Source: Lentibacter algarum (GTDB lineage: Bacteria > Pseudomonadota > Alphaproteobacteria > Rhodobacterales > Rhodobacteraceae). From it: 64,000 nucleotides of DNA. Positions 27,584-36,293 of this stretch are shown here, one piece after another (the stretch's first letter is position 1; each line of letters begins with the position of its first letter). The DNA lies in the NCBI RefSeq assembly GCF_040580765.1, contig NZ_CP158687.1, positions 1,054,001 to 1,118,000 of the forward strand. The letters are read 5' to 3'. The notes below the pieces were generated by a model. The model had not been told where the DNA came from, ran no database searches, and saw only the letters and a list, made by a program, of their open reading frames with translations. Both the position numbers and the translations under genes were made by a program.

Positions 27584-28615
27584 TTAGTCCTCCATCACGC
27601 CTTTGCGACCCATAAGGCCACGTGGACGCGTGAGTAGAATGATGATTGCGACCAGATAGATAATGATCTGGTTCAGGCCTGGGAGGTATTCGAGCACTTG
27701 TGCCATAGAGGCGATGCTTTCGAGGATACCGAGCAGGAAGCCTGCGAGCACAGCGCCGGGCAGTGAGCCCATACCGCCCACAACAACCACAACGAAGCTA
27801 AGGACAAGGAAGTCCATGCCCATGTGATAGTTAGGCGAGTTGATTGGCGCATACATAACGCCCGCAAGCCCCGCCACGGCGGCCGCTATGCCGAACATGA
27901 TGGTGAAGCGTTTGTCGATGTTGATGCCGAGCAGGCCGACTGTTTCGCGGTCAGCCATACCAGCGCGCACAACCATACCGAAGGTGGTGAACTGCAGGAA
28001 GGCGAACACAGCACCGATGATCACGGCGGCGAAGGCGAAGTATACGAGGCGCCAGTAAGGGTAGATGATCGTGTTTGCCTCAAAGCCCAGCAGCGCGCCG
28101 AAGTCAAAGCTGCCTGCAAAGACCGCAGGAGCGGGTGTCGGGATCGGGTTTGCACCGTAGTAGTATTTGATCACCTCTTGCAAAACGATCGCGAGGCCGA
28201 ACGTCACAAGGATTTGGTCAGCATGGGGACGCTTGTAGAAGTGCTTGATCAAGCCGCGCTCCATGGCATAGCCCACGAAGAGCATGACAGGGACCGTGAA
28301 CAAGAGTGACAGTGGAACCGCCCAGTCGATTATGGCATCGCCTGTGGTCTGTCCGAACCAGTCGTAAATGTGTGGCACCTCGACTTTGAGCGGGTTGCCC
28401 AGGAAGTCTTTCTTGGTCTCGTCGATGACGGTGTGGGACCACGTGAGAATGCGTGAAAACGTGACGGCGCAAAATGCGCCGATCATGAACAATGCGCCGT
28501 GCGCAAAGTTGACAACGCCAAGCGTGCCAAAAATTAGTGTCAGGCCCAGCGCGATTAGCGCGTAGGCGGAGCCCTTGTCGAGCCCGTTCAGAATCTGCAG
28601 AACGATTGCGTCCAT
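27584..28615 (-). CDS. Branched-chain-type ABC transporter permease (LivH-like)
   Basis: 343 residues, eight or so membrane segments. It begins LNGLDKGSAYALIALGLTLI, followed by FGTLGVVNFAHGALFMIGAF, the hallmark of LivH. The block VVVVGGMGSLPGAVLAGFLL is also conserved. A hydrophilic insertion (about residues 60-105, ETKKDFLGNPLKVEVPHIYD) sits between the second and third membrane segments. It is separated from the substrate-binding protein gene by a stable hairpin. Confidence 0.93.
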   Translation of the reverse strand: MDAIVLQILNGLDKGSAYALIALGLTLIFGTLGVVNFAHGALFMIGAFCAVTFSRILTWSHTVIDETKKDFLGNPLKVEVPHIYDWFGQTTGDAIIDWAVPLSLLFTVPVMLFVGYAMERGLIKHFYKRPHADQILVTFGLAIVLQEVIKYYYGANPIPTPAPAVFAGSFDFGALLGFEANTIIYPYWRLVYFAFAAVIIGAVFAFLQFTTFGMVVRAGMADRETVGLLGINIDKRFTIMFGIAAAVAGLAGVMYAPINSPNYHMGMDFLVLSFVVVVVGGMGSLPGAVLAGFLLGILESIASMAQVLEYLPGLNQIIIYLVAIIILLTRPRGLMGRKGVMED

Positions 28616-28665
28616 TGTCCCACCCCGGATGTGTTTGGAGAGCCCCTTGACGTGAGGCAGAAGGA

Positions 28666-28691
28666 TTAGGGCGAGCCGAAGCTCGCCCTAA
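28666..28691 (-). promoter_or_regulatory. Hairpin with TTCG tetraloop between the binding-protein and permease genes
   Basis: TTAGGGCGAGC and GCTCGCCCTAA are perfect arms around a 4-base loop that reads TTCG on the minus strand, an exceptionally stable RNA loop. No T-run follows, so it is more likely an mRNA stabiliser or attenuator. This would keep the binding protein more abundant than the permeases, as is common for ABC importers. Confidence 0.7.
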
Positions 28692-28705
28692 AATGATAGG
28701 AGCTA

Positions 28706-30052
28706 TTAAGCGCCTGAGTTACATGTGCCGAGTGAGCCGCCAGCGAACTGGGGGTGATCAGGGGCATAAGTAACTTGATCAACAGGTGTGACTTCAACGA
28801 TTTCGAGAAGGTCAAACTCTGATGTTGGGTTCTCTTTACCCTTCACGACGAGAACGTCTTTGAAGCACTGGTGATCTTCAGCACGGTAAAGTGTCTTGCC
28901 GTTGCCCATACCGTCAAACTCAAAGCCTTCAAGCGCTTCGACAACGCCACAAGGGTTGAACGTACCGGCACGCTCACAAGCATCTGCATAGAGCAGGGCT
29001 TGTACGTAGCATGTGTGAGCAGCCTGTGAGGGCGGGAAGCCATACTTTTCGCCGAAGGACTTAACGAATGCTTTTGAGCCTTCGTCTGTCAGTGACCAGT
29101 GCCAGTTTGTTGAGCCGAAGATGCCCTTAACGTTGGCGCCAGCACCCTTCGCCATCAGGCGTGAGTAGAGCGGAACGACGATTTCGAAGTTCTTGCCGTT
29201 AACTTGCTTGTCACGCAGGCCGAACTGAACCGCGTTTGTCAGCGAGTTTACCATGTTCCCGCCGTAGTGGTTCAGAACGAGAACGTCTGCGCCCGACTGG
29301 AGAACAGGTGCGATGTAGCTTGAGAAGTCTGTTTGTGTCAGCGGTGTTTTGACCGCGTTCACTGTTTCCCAGCCCATGGCTTCTGTTGACGACTTAACAG
29401 CTTCTTCTGTGGTGTAACCCCAGTTGTAGTCTGCTGTCAGGTGGTAGGCTTTACGGTCTGAGCCGTACATTTTCTGAAGTACGGGCGCGAGAGCTGCGCC
29501 TGACATGTAAGAGTTGAAGAAGTGGCGGAAGCCATTTGCCTTCTTGTCTTTACCTGTCGTGTCGTTTGAGTGCGTCAGGCCTGCCATGAAGATAACGCCT
29601 GCTTCTTGGCAGAGCGCTTGAACAGCAACAGCAACACCTGAAGACGAACCGCCTGTGATCATCACAGCGCCGTCTTTTTCAATCATTGACTTTGCAGAGG
29701 CGCGGGCCGCGTCAGACTTTGTCTGCGTGTCGCCTGTGACATATTCGACTTTCTTGCCGAGGATGCCGTTGCCTTTGAGGGCTTTCGAGCTGAACGTGTT
29801 CATCAAGCCGCCATCGCCGCCACCGTTGAGGTGTTCGACCGCAAGTTCGTAGGCGCGCAGTTCGTCGGCACCTTCGTCTGCGTATGGGCCTGACTGTGGA
29901 ACGTTAAAACCAAGTGTGACTGTGCCACCCTTTGGCTCGTTCATGTAGGCAGCAGCCGATGAGGCTGTAAAGATTGTGGGCATTGCGACGCCAGCGCCGA
30001 GATAGGCACTCGTCTTAAGCACGCCACGACGTGTAAAGTTGGATGTGGACAT
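28706..30052 (-). CDS. ABC transporter substrate-binding protein (type 1 periplasmic fold)
   Basis: 448 residues. A twin-arginine leader (NFTRRGVLKTSAYLGAGVAM) with an AAA-type cleavage region precedes a Peripla_BP_6-type fold: TVTLGFNVPQSGPYADEGAD, GAVMITGGSSSGVAVAVQAL, YHLTADYNWGYTTEEAVKSS and VLVLNHYGGNMVNSLTNAVQ. The ligand class is amino acids, amides, urea or short carboxylates; sequence alone does not decide. Co-transcription with acs and divergence from an ScfR-type regulator favour a ligand that yields acetate or acetyl-CoA, which is inference. Confidence 0.9.
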   Translation of the reverse strand: MSTSNFTRRGVLKTSAYLGAGVAMPTIFTASSAAAYMNEPKGGTVTLGFNVPQSGPYADEGADELRAYELAVEHLNGGGDGGLMNTFSSKALKGNGILGKKVEYVTGDTQTKSDAARASAKSMIEKDGAVMITGGSSSGVAVAVQALCQEAGVIFMAGLTHSNDTTGKDKKANGFRHFFNSYMSGAALAPVLQKMYGSDRKAYHLTADYNWGYTTEEAVKSSTEAMGWETVNAVKTPLTQTDFSSYIAPVLQSGADVLVLNHYGGNMVNSLTNAVQFGLRDKQVNGKNFEIVVPLYSRLMAKGAGANVKGIFGSTNWHWSLTDEGSKAFVKSFGEKYGFPPSQAAHTCYVQALLYADACERAGTFNPCGVVEALEGFEFDGMGNGKTLYRAEDHQCFKDVLVVKGKENPTSEFDLLEIVEVTPVDQVTYAPDHPQFAGGSLGTCNSGA

Positions 30053-30178
30053 AGATTCCTCCCGTTACGATTGATGGGGAAGAGCCTCCTCCTGCGCTCC
30101 CCCACAGGCACGTTTGTGCAAATACAATATGCATGAGCGACCGAAAATTACGCAACAAGGCATTTTGACATAACAAAA

Positions 30179-30222
30179 GTTTTGTAAATTACTGAACAGA
30201 GCATTTGCGCGTTTTGTAAATT
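30179..30222. promoter_or_regulatory. Two identical 12-bp repeats, GTTTTGTAAATT, 32 bp apart; candidate ScfR operator
   Basis: GTTTTGTAAATT occurs at 30179-30190 and 30211-30222, three helical turns apart, in the 218-bp gap between the divergent binding-protein gene and the XRE regulator. ScfR-family regulators such as RamB bind A+T-rich motifs of similar length near their own gene and near acetate genes, so these are good candidate sites. Confidence 0.6.
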
Positions 30223-30270
30223 TGTTTATGTTGCGATGCAGAAACATGTTGAAACTATGAGAGAATTGCC

Positions 30271-31584
30271 ATGGCCACGCGCACACTTGCCGGCAGTCGC
30301 ATCAGAGAGCGGCGCATTGCTCAGGGGCTGAGACAGGCCGATTTGGCCCTAGATGTGGGCATATCTCCCTCTTATCTTAATCTAATTGAGCACAACCGCC
30401 GTAGAATCGGAGGCAAGCTGCTACAGTCTTTGGCGCACCGACTTGAGGTTGATCCTTCGCTTTTGGCGGAGGGGGCAGAGCAAGAAGTGATTGCTCGGCT
30501 TGGCAACGTGGCGGCGCGGCTCGGGGAAGAGATTGGCGTAGCTTCGAGCGCGGATTTTGCAAACCGGTTTCCAGGTTGGGCCAATCTTGTGATCCGCGCG
30601 GGGCGGCGTATTGATGAACTTGAGCGCAATGTTGAGACGCTGACAGACCGCCTGACCCATGATCCTCACTTGGCGGCAACGCTGCATGAGGTTCTGTCGA
30701 CTGTGACGGCGATCCGCTCGACGGCCTCTATTTTGTCAGACACCCGAGAGATTGAACCAGAGTGGCGCGACCGTTTCCACCGAAACATCAATGAAGATGC
30801 AGGTCGTCTTGCAGACCGAGCGCAAGCTTTGGTCGGGTTTCTGGATGGCGCCAGCGATACCCAGAGCGAAGTTGGCTCGCCACAAGAAGAGGTGGCCGGA
30901 TTTTTGAGTGCCTACGGGTGGCACTTTCCCGCTCTTGAAGAGGGGCGTGCGGGTGCGGTTGAGAGCTATTTGAGCGGTGCAGTGCAAATAAAATCGTCCA
31001 GCGCGCTGGCGATCGCTGGAAAATACCTTGATTGTTACGTGGAGGATGCCGAGCGTATGCCGCTTGCCACAATCCGTGCAGCGATTGAACAACAAGGGCC
31101 TGATCCTTTGCGGCTCTCCACTCTTTTGGGGCAGGATCTGGCCAGTGTCATGCGCCGCTTGGCGACATTGCCCGAGCATGGCTTTGGGCTTGTTGTCTGC
31201 GATGCATCAGGGACAATGTTGTATCGCAAGCCAACCGATGGGTTTTCTATACCACGATTTGGGGCGCTTTGCCCGCTCTGGCCCTTGTTTCAAGCCTTGA
31301 GCCGTCCAATGATGCCTTTGTCGCAGCGGGTCTTGATGCCTGGCCGAGGTGGGATGAGTGAGGCGCTCTTTGATACCTATGCAGTGGCGCAAGCTGTCTT
31401 GAGCACGGACTATGGGGCGGATCCGCTTTTAGAGGCGACGATGCTGATTGCGCCTGCTAATCTGGAGGGGCAGGGGCAAGGACGTGAAAGCGCTGGACGG
31501 TTGATCGGTGCGAGCTGTCGTATTTGTCCGCGAGAGAGCTGCGCGGCAAGGCGCGAACCCTCGATTGTTTCGGTTCGCTTTTAA
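30271..31584 (+). CDS. XRE-family short-chain fatty acyl-CoA regulator (ScfR type)
   Basis: 437 residues. The N-terminal XRE helix-turn-helix is SRIRERRIAQGLRQADLALD followed by VGISPSYLNLIEHNRRRIGG. The remainder has the layout of the ScfR family (RamB/PrpR relatives), ending in a cysteine-bearing tail IGASCRICPRESCAARREP that may bind a metal. Known members sense short-chain acyl-CoAs and control acetate, propionate or glyoxylate genes. Divergence from the transporter-acs operon supports such a role. ATG 30271 gives the expected N-terminus. Confidence 0.85.
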   Translation: MATRTLAGSRIRERRIAQGLRQADLALDVGISPSYLNLIEHNRRRIGGKLLQSLAHRLEVDPSLLAEGAEQEVIARLGNVAARLGEEIGVASSADFANRFPGWANLVIRAGRRIDELERNVETLTDRLTHDPHLAATLHEVLSTVTAIRSTASILSDTREIEPEWRDRFHRNINEDAGRLADRAQALVGFLDGASDTQSEVGSPQEEVAGFLSAYGWHFPALEEGRAGAVESYLSGAVQIKSSSALAIAGKYLDCYVEDAERMPLATIRAAIEQQGPDPLRLSTLLGQDLASVMRRLATLPEHGFGLVVCDASGTMLYRKPTDGFSIPRFGALCPLWPLFQALSRPMMPLSQRVLMPGRGGMSEALFDTYAVAQAVLSTDYGADPLLEATMLIAPANLEGQGQGRESAGRLIGASCRICPRESCAARREPSIVSVRF

Positions 31585-31697
31585 GGCCGCGATGCATTGA
31601 ACTCGCGTTCTGCTTTTGACAGGCGCACCTTTTGTGGTGATAAAGGTTCTACCCCAGCGATAACCCGCGCGGGGGGCGTCAGGGGAGGGACGATAAT

Positions 31698-32066
31698 ATG
31701 GGGAAAACCGTGGTTCTGGTCGAAGATGAACCGAACATCATTGAGGCAATAAGTTTTATTTTGTCTCGGGATGGGTGGGGAGTGCATACACACTCTAACG
31801 GAGATACCGCGCTGGCGGCACTGGAAAGCAAAGCACCTGATTTGATAGTGCTGGATGTAATGCTGCCGGGGCGCAGCGGGTTTGATATTTTACGCGATAT
31901 TCGAAGTCATAAGACGCTTGGTGAGACGCCTGTCATGATGCTGACTGCGCGGGGACAAACAAAAGACCGAGAGCGCGCGATGGAACTGGGTGCAAGTCTC
32001 TTTATGACCAAGCCGTTTTCAAACTCTGACGTTTTGGCCGCTGTGCGAGAGCTCGCGGGCGCGTGA
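31698..32066 (+). CDS. Single-domain response regulator
   Basis: 122 residues, receiver domain only. Acidic pocket VLVEDEPN, phosphoacceptor Asp in DLIVLDVMLPGRSG (residue 54), Thr in MMLTARGQ, and Lys in FMTKPFSNSD. With no output domain it must act through protein contacts or as a phosphorelay step. It is coupled (GTGA overlap) to a small membrane protein, which is coupled to the histidine kinase. Confidence 0.93.
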   Translation: MGKTVVLVEDEPNIIEAISFILSRDGWGVHTHSNGDTALAALESKAPDLIVLDVMLPGRSGFDILRDIRSHKTLGETPVMMLTARGQTKDRERAMELGASLFMTKPFSNSDVLAAVRELAGA

Positions 32067-32401
32067 CAGAGCGTGCTGCCTCAACGGCGACACTGGCCGC
32101 GAAACCTTCTCTGAGCTCTGCGCGGCGCAGGCCGTCAGAGGGCCAGCTCTTCTTGCCAAAAGACACATATCGCGAGCGGCGTGCTGTGGATGCGATTCGA
32201 TTGTGGCCCATCTTGGGCGTGATTTGCTTTGTATTGCCGATCATTTGGACAGGCGCTGCCAAAAGTAATGTCGGCGCAATGGGTTATCTCTTTAGTGTAT
32301 GGGCTGTGATGATCTTGGGTGGCGCGCTTTTGAGCCGACGCTTGCGTGGTGAGGCGGATGCACAGTCCGCCAACGCTCTTAAAGAAGACGCAGAACTTTG
32401 A
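32063..32401 (+). CDS. Small two-helix membrane protein between response regulator and kinase
   Basis: 112 residues from GTG 32063, which overlaps the previous stop. A basic N-terminal half (about 45 residues) is followed by two hydrophobic segments, LWPILGVICFVLPIIW and AMGYLFSVWAVMILGGALL, then an acidic tail. No known domain. Overlaps on both ends show it is part of the kinase operon; it may anchor or modulate the kinase. Confidence 0.75.
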   Translation: MTERAASTATLAAKPSLSSARRRPSEGQLFLPKDTYRERRAVDAIRLWPILGVICFVLPIIWTGAAKSNVGAMGYLFSVWAVMILGGALLSRRLRGEADAQSANALKEDAEL

Positions 32402-35079
32402 ATACCGCCGTCAATATTCTAGCGCTCATTTGCGCAGCCTATGCTGCGCTCTTGTTCTTTGTTGCATTTATGGCCGAGCGGGCCGCCAAACGCGGGCGGG
32501 GGCGCTGGCTTCAGTCGCCGATCGTCTACACGCTTTCGCTTTCGATCTACTGTACCGCCTGGACATTTTACGGGGCAGTCGGGTTTGCTGCGCGCTCTGG
32601 GCTTGAGTATTTGACGATTTACATTGGCCCGAGCCTTGTGATGATTGGCTGGTGGTGGGTGTTGCGCAAGCTGGTGCGAGTCGGCCGTGCGCAGCGGATC
32701 ACTTCGATTGCTGATCTTATTTCCAACCGCTTTGGGAAATCCAACACACTGGCTGTGATGATCACCTTGATGGCTGTTGCAGGGACCACGCCATATATTG
32801 CACTTCAATTGCAGTCGGTCACGTTGTCGTTTTCTGCGTTTGCAGCGGCTGGGCCAGGCGATGCGGGCCCCACCTTGGGAAACAGCGAGGCCACAGCATT
32901 TTGGGTCGCCACTGGGCTAGCGCTTTTTACTGTGCTGTTTGGCACGCGTAATCTTGATGTGAACGAGCGCCACCATGGGGTTGTGATGGCGATTGCGCTT
33001 GAGGCTGTCGTCAAGCTGTTGGCGCTTCTAGCTGTTGGTGTGTTCGTCGTCTGGGGGCTTGGGGGCGGGCTGACCAAAGTGATTTCTCAGATTGAAGCCA
33101 GCGAGATTGCCACATGGGAGATTGCACCCTCTCGGTGGGTTGCGCTTACCGCGCTGTCTGCGGCGGCATTTTTGACGCTGCCAAGGATGTTTCAGGTCTT
33201 GGTTGTGGAAAATGACGATGAGCGTCACCTGCGCTTTGCCGCTTGGGCCTTCCCGACCTATCTTTTGTTGATCAGTCTGTTCATTGTGCCGATCGCTGTT
33301 GTTGGGCGCAGTATTCTGCCTGAGGGGACAAATCCTGATCTTTATGTTCTGTCGATCCCGCTGACGTCAGGAAATACGGGACTTGCCGTGATGTCTTTTC
33401 TGGGTGGGTTTTCCTCAGCCACCTCGATGGTGATTGTTGCGGCCATTGCGCTCTCGACGATGGTGTCCAACCATATCGTGATGCCGATCTGGTTGCGGCT
33501 GATGGGCGGCGGAGCCCTTATGTCAGGGGATTTGCGAAATGTGGTGCTGCTGTCGCGGCGGTTCTCGATCATTGGCGTCGTATTTTTGGGCTATGTTTAT
33601 TATCGCGTCTCTGGCGGCGGGGCGGCTCTGGCTGCGATTGGTCTTGTGTCTTTTGCAGGGGTATCGCAGTTTTTGCCGGCTTTGCTGGGGGGGTTGTTTT
33701 GGCGTGGCTCAACCCGAAACGGTGCGGTGGCGGGTCTTCTTTTGGGCTTTTCCATCTGGATTTGGACGATGTTTTTGCCAAGCTTTGGGCCTGATGCGGC
33801 GCTCTCGGCGTCTGTCTTTTCTGAAGGTCCTTGGGGCATCGGTGCACTCAGACCGCAAGCTTTGTTTGGATTTGAGGGATTGGATCCGCTTGTACACGCG
33901 GTTTTTTGGAGTCTTAGTCTGAATACTTTGGCATTTATTGTCGTATCTCTCGTGAGCTTTCCCGCGCCGCTCGAACGCTTGCAGGGCGCGCAGATTGTCG
34001 ATGTGTTTCGACACTCAACACGTGGGCAGCGCTGGCGCGGTGGGATGGTGCAAAGTGAAGATCTGTTGCTTATGGCGCAGCGGATCATTGGTGCAACTCA
34101 AGCGCAGAGTCTGTTTCGACGCGTGGCGCGTGCGCAGGGGCTTGAAGGCTATTTGCCAGAACCAACACCTGAGTTTCTCAACCAGTTGGAGCGCGAATTG
34201 TCTGGCTCTGTTGGCGCCGCAACCGCGCATGCCATGGTTGGACAGATTGTTGGCGGTGCGGCTGTCTCAGTGGATGATCTGATCGCTGTGGCGGATGAGG
34301 CGGCGCAAATCATGGAGTATTCGAGCCAGCTTGAAGCCAAATCCGAAGAACTCATCCGTACGGCGCGACAGCTTCGAGAAGCAAACGAAAAGCTGACCGA
34401 GCTTTCGCATCAGAAAGATGCGTTTTTAAGCCAGATCAGCCATGAGCTGCGCACGCCTATGACATCGATCCGTGCGTTTTCTGAAATTTTGCGCGATGGG
34501 GAAGGGCTGACAAGCCAAGAACAGAGCAAATACAGTTCAATCATTAATAGTGAGTCAGTGCGTCTCACGCGTCTTTTGGACGATCTTCTTGATTTGAGCG
34601 TTCTGGAAAATGGCCAAGTCTCGATGAATGTTGAGCAAGGCCCACTCGTTGATGTCCTAGATCGGGCGGTGTCTGCTGTCGGGCTGTCTGGGAAGCTAGA
34701 GATCGTGCGGCGGCGGGAGCGAGAACAGGTTGTGCTCAATACAGATCTTGACCGTCTAAGCCAAGTTTTCATCAATCTGATTGCCAATGCTCAAAAGTAC
34801 TGTGCCGCGCCTAATCCGACTCTCAAGATCATTGCACGGGCGAAAGACGGGCGCTTGAATGTCGACTTTGTGGATAATGGAACAGGGATCACGCGCGACG
34901 ACCAGCGGGTTATTTTTGAGAAATTCTCCCGTTTAGGTGATGATCGAGAGAGTGGAGCGGGGCTTGGTCTTGCGATTTGTCGTGAGGTTATGGAGCGTCT
35001 TGGCGGCACAATTAGCTATTTGCCCGGGCAGGGTGGGACCGCGTTTAGGGTGTCTTTACCTCTAGGCGAAAAAGGCTGA
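32398..35079 (+). CDS. Sensor histidine kinase with SLC5 transporter and STAC domains (CrbS-like)
   Basis: 893 residues from TTG 32398, coupled by a 4-bp overlap. The first about 520 residues are a sodium:solute symporter (SLC5) domain with some thirteen membrane segments. Next, about 560-625, is a region with the STAC-domain look: LLMAQRIIGATQAQSLFRRV, then LSGSVGAATAHAMV. The kinase core follows: H-box LSQISHELRTPMTSIRAFSE, N-box FINLIANAQKYC, G1 VDFVDNGTGI and G2 GAGLGLAI. SLC5-STAC kinases include CrbS, which with CrbR controls acs in Vibrio and Pseudomonas, and CbrA. Location near acs fits an acetate role, but the receiver partner here is a single domain, unlike CrbR. Confidence 0.88.
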   Translation: MNTAVNILALICAAYAALLFFVAFMAERAAKRGRGRWLQSPIVYTLSLSIYCTAWTFYGAVGFAARSGLEYLTIYIGPSLVMIGWWWVLRKLVRVGRAQRITSIADLISNRFGKSNTLAVMITLMAVAGTTPYIALQLQSVTLSFSAFAAAGPGDAGPTLGNSEATAFWVATGLALFTVLFGTRNLDVNERHHGVVMAIALEAVVKLLALLAVGVFVVWGLGGGLTKVISQIEASEIATWEIAPSRWVALTALSAAAFLTLPRMFQVLVVENDDERHLRFAAWAFPTYLLLISLFIVPIAVVGRSILPEGTNPDLYVLSIPLTSGNTGLAVMSFLGGFSSATSMVIVAAIALSTMVSNHIVMPIWLRLMGGGALMSGDLRNVVLLSRRFSIIGVVFLGYVYYRVSGGGAALAAIGLVSFAGVSQFLPALLGGLFWRGSTRNGAVAGLLLGFSIWIWTMFLPSFGPDAALSASVFSEGPWGIGALRPQALFGFEGLDPLVHAVFWSLSLNTLAFIVVSLVSFPAPLERLQGAQIVDVFRHSTRGQRWRGGMVQSEDLLLMAQRIIGATQAQSLFRRVARAQGLEGYLPEPTPEFLNQLERELSGSVGAATAHAMVGQIVGGAAVSVDDLIAVADEAAQIMEYSSQLEAKSEELIRTARQLREANEKLTELSHQKDAFLSQISHELRTPMTSIRAFSEILRDGEGLTSQEQSKYSSIINSESVRLTRLLDDLLDLSVLENGQVSMNVEQGPLVDVLDRAVSAVGLSGKLEIVRRREREQVVLNTDLDRLSQVFINLIANAQKYCAAPNPTLKIIARAKDGRLNVDFVDNGTGITRDDQRVIFEKFSRLGDDRESGAGLGLAICREVMERLGGTISYLPGQGGTAFRVSLPLGEKG

Positions 35080-35156
35080 ACAGCCCTTATTAATCTCGTT
35101 TGATAAGAAGATGGTAACGGATTGGCGCTAGACCCGAGGGACACACACCGCAAAGA

Positions 35157-36293
35157 ATGGCGGCGGAGGCTATGGGCGAAATCAGTGCAAATGACGTTTT
35201 GCGCCGAAAGGCGCGGGCAGGGCTCGAAGAGCGCAAAGCGCGGTTGATGTCGGCTGCGCGCGCGATGCGTCTGTCTTTGTCGCGTGCGGCTGAAACATTG
35301 TTTGAGTTGGCTGTGAGTGTCTCTGATGTCTTCGAAGAGCAGCTGAGCCAAGAAGCCCTAATGCGCTCGGTTGAGGCGGAAATGCTGTTTGTTTTGCTGG
35401 ATGGACCGCAGGGCGCATTGGGTGTCATGGGGATCGATCTGCCGTTGGTAAACGGCATCGTTGAGAAACAGACAATTGGACGTGTCAGTGAGCGTGTCGG
35501 TGCAAGCCGTGCTGCCACTGCGACGGATGCGGCACTGATTGCCCCTTATATTACGCGGGTTCTTGAAGGCATGAGCGAGGAACTCAGCATAAAAGATCGT
35601 GCGCTGACCGAAGGGTTTGCATTTGGCGCACGCATTGAAAGCAAGCGGCACCTGGGTCTTTTGCTGGAGGTTCCTGACTATCGAGTACTGCGGGCGCAGA
35701 TTGAGCTTGAAAGTGGTGTGAAGCGGGGTGAATTGGTTCTGTGTCTGCCGATCGGTACCCCAGAGAGCGTGAACGCGACACAGGTAAAGGCGGCCTCCAA
35801 AACGGCTGAGACGCAGGACGTTAGGCGGCTGCGCGATGGAGCGTTGATGGAAGCCAGAGCGGTTGTACGCGCTGTGATTCACCGTCGCCAAATGACATTG
35901 GGTGAACTCTCCAATTTGAAGGTTGGGGAGCAGCTTCGCTTTGGAGCGGGGGCTTTGGCGCGGGTCGAACTTGATATGGGTGTCGGGGCCACGAGCTTGG
36001 GCCCTTGTAAGCTGGGCAAGCAAGACGGGATGCGCGCTTTGAAGTTGCAGTTTGGCGCTAGAGCGCAGATCAAGACACCGTTTGAGCCTATGGGGGAGAC
36101 AGATGTTTGGCTGGCGGAGGATGCCTTGCAGGAGGCGTATTCAGGTTTGTCAGCGAAATCGCCGATGCAACCAATCACCGTCGATGATTTGCCTGACCTA
36201 AGCGATTTGCCAGGGTTTGAGGCGGAGGGGGGCACGACAGATCCTTTTGAGCAACTCAGCGGGCTAGAGGAAGATGTTTCACAAGTAGGCTGA
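35157..36293 (+). CDS. FliM/FliN-type flagellar motor switch C-terminal domain protein
   Basis: 378 residues. Residues about 230-310 fit the FliMN_C (SpoA) fold: RRQMTLGELSNLKVGEQLRF, then LDMGVGATSLGPCKLGKQDG. The preceding 200 residues resemble the FliM middle domain only loosely (TDAALIAPYITRVLEGMSEE). The tail is acidic (DLPDLSDLPGFEAE). It stands alone without flagellar genes, as in several Roseobacters, and may be a motor accessory protein. The start is either 35157 or 35172; neither has a well-placed ribosome-binding site. Its 3' end overlaps the convergent gene by 15 bp. Confidence 0.72.
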   Translation: MAAEAMGEISANDVLRRKARAGLEERKARLMSAARAMRLSLSRAAETLFELAVSVSDVFEEQLSQEALMRSVEAEMLFVLLDGPQGALGVMGIDLPLVNGIVEKQTIGRVSERVGASRAATATDAALIAPYITRVLEGMSEELSIKDRALTEGFAFGARIESKRHLGLLLEVPDYRVLRAQIELESGVKRGELVLCLPIGTPESVNATQVKAASKTAETQDVRRLRDGALMEARAVVRAVIHRRQMTLGELSNLKVGEQLRFGAGALARVELDMGVGATSLGPCKLGKQDGMRALKLQFGARAQIKTPFEPMGETDVWLAEDALQEAYSGLSAKSPMQPITVDDLPDLSDLPGFEAEGGTTDPFEQLSGLEEDVSQVG

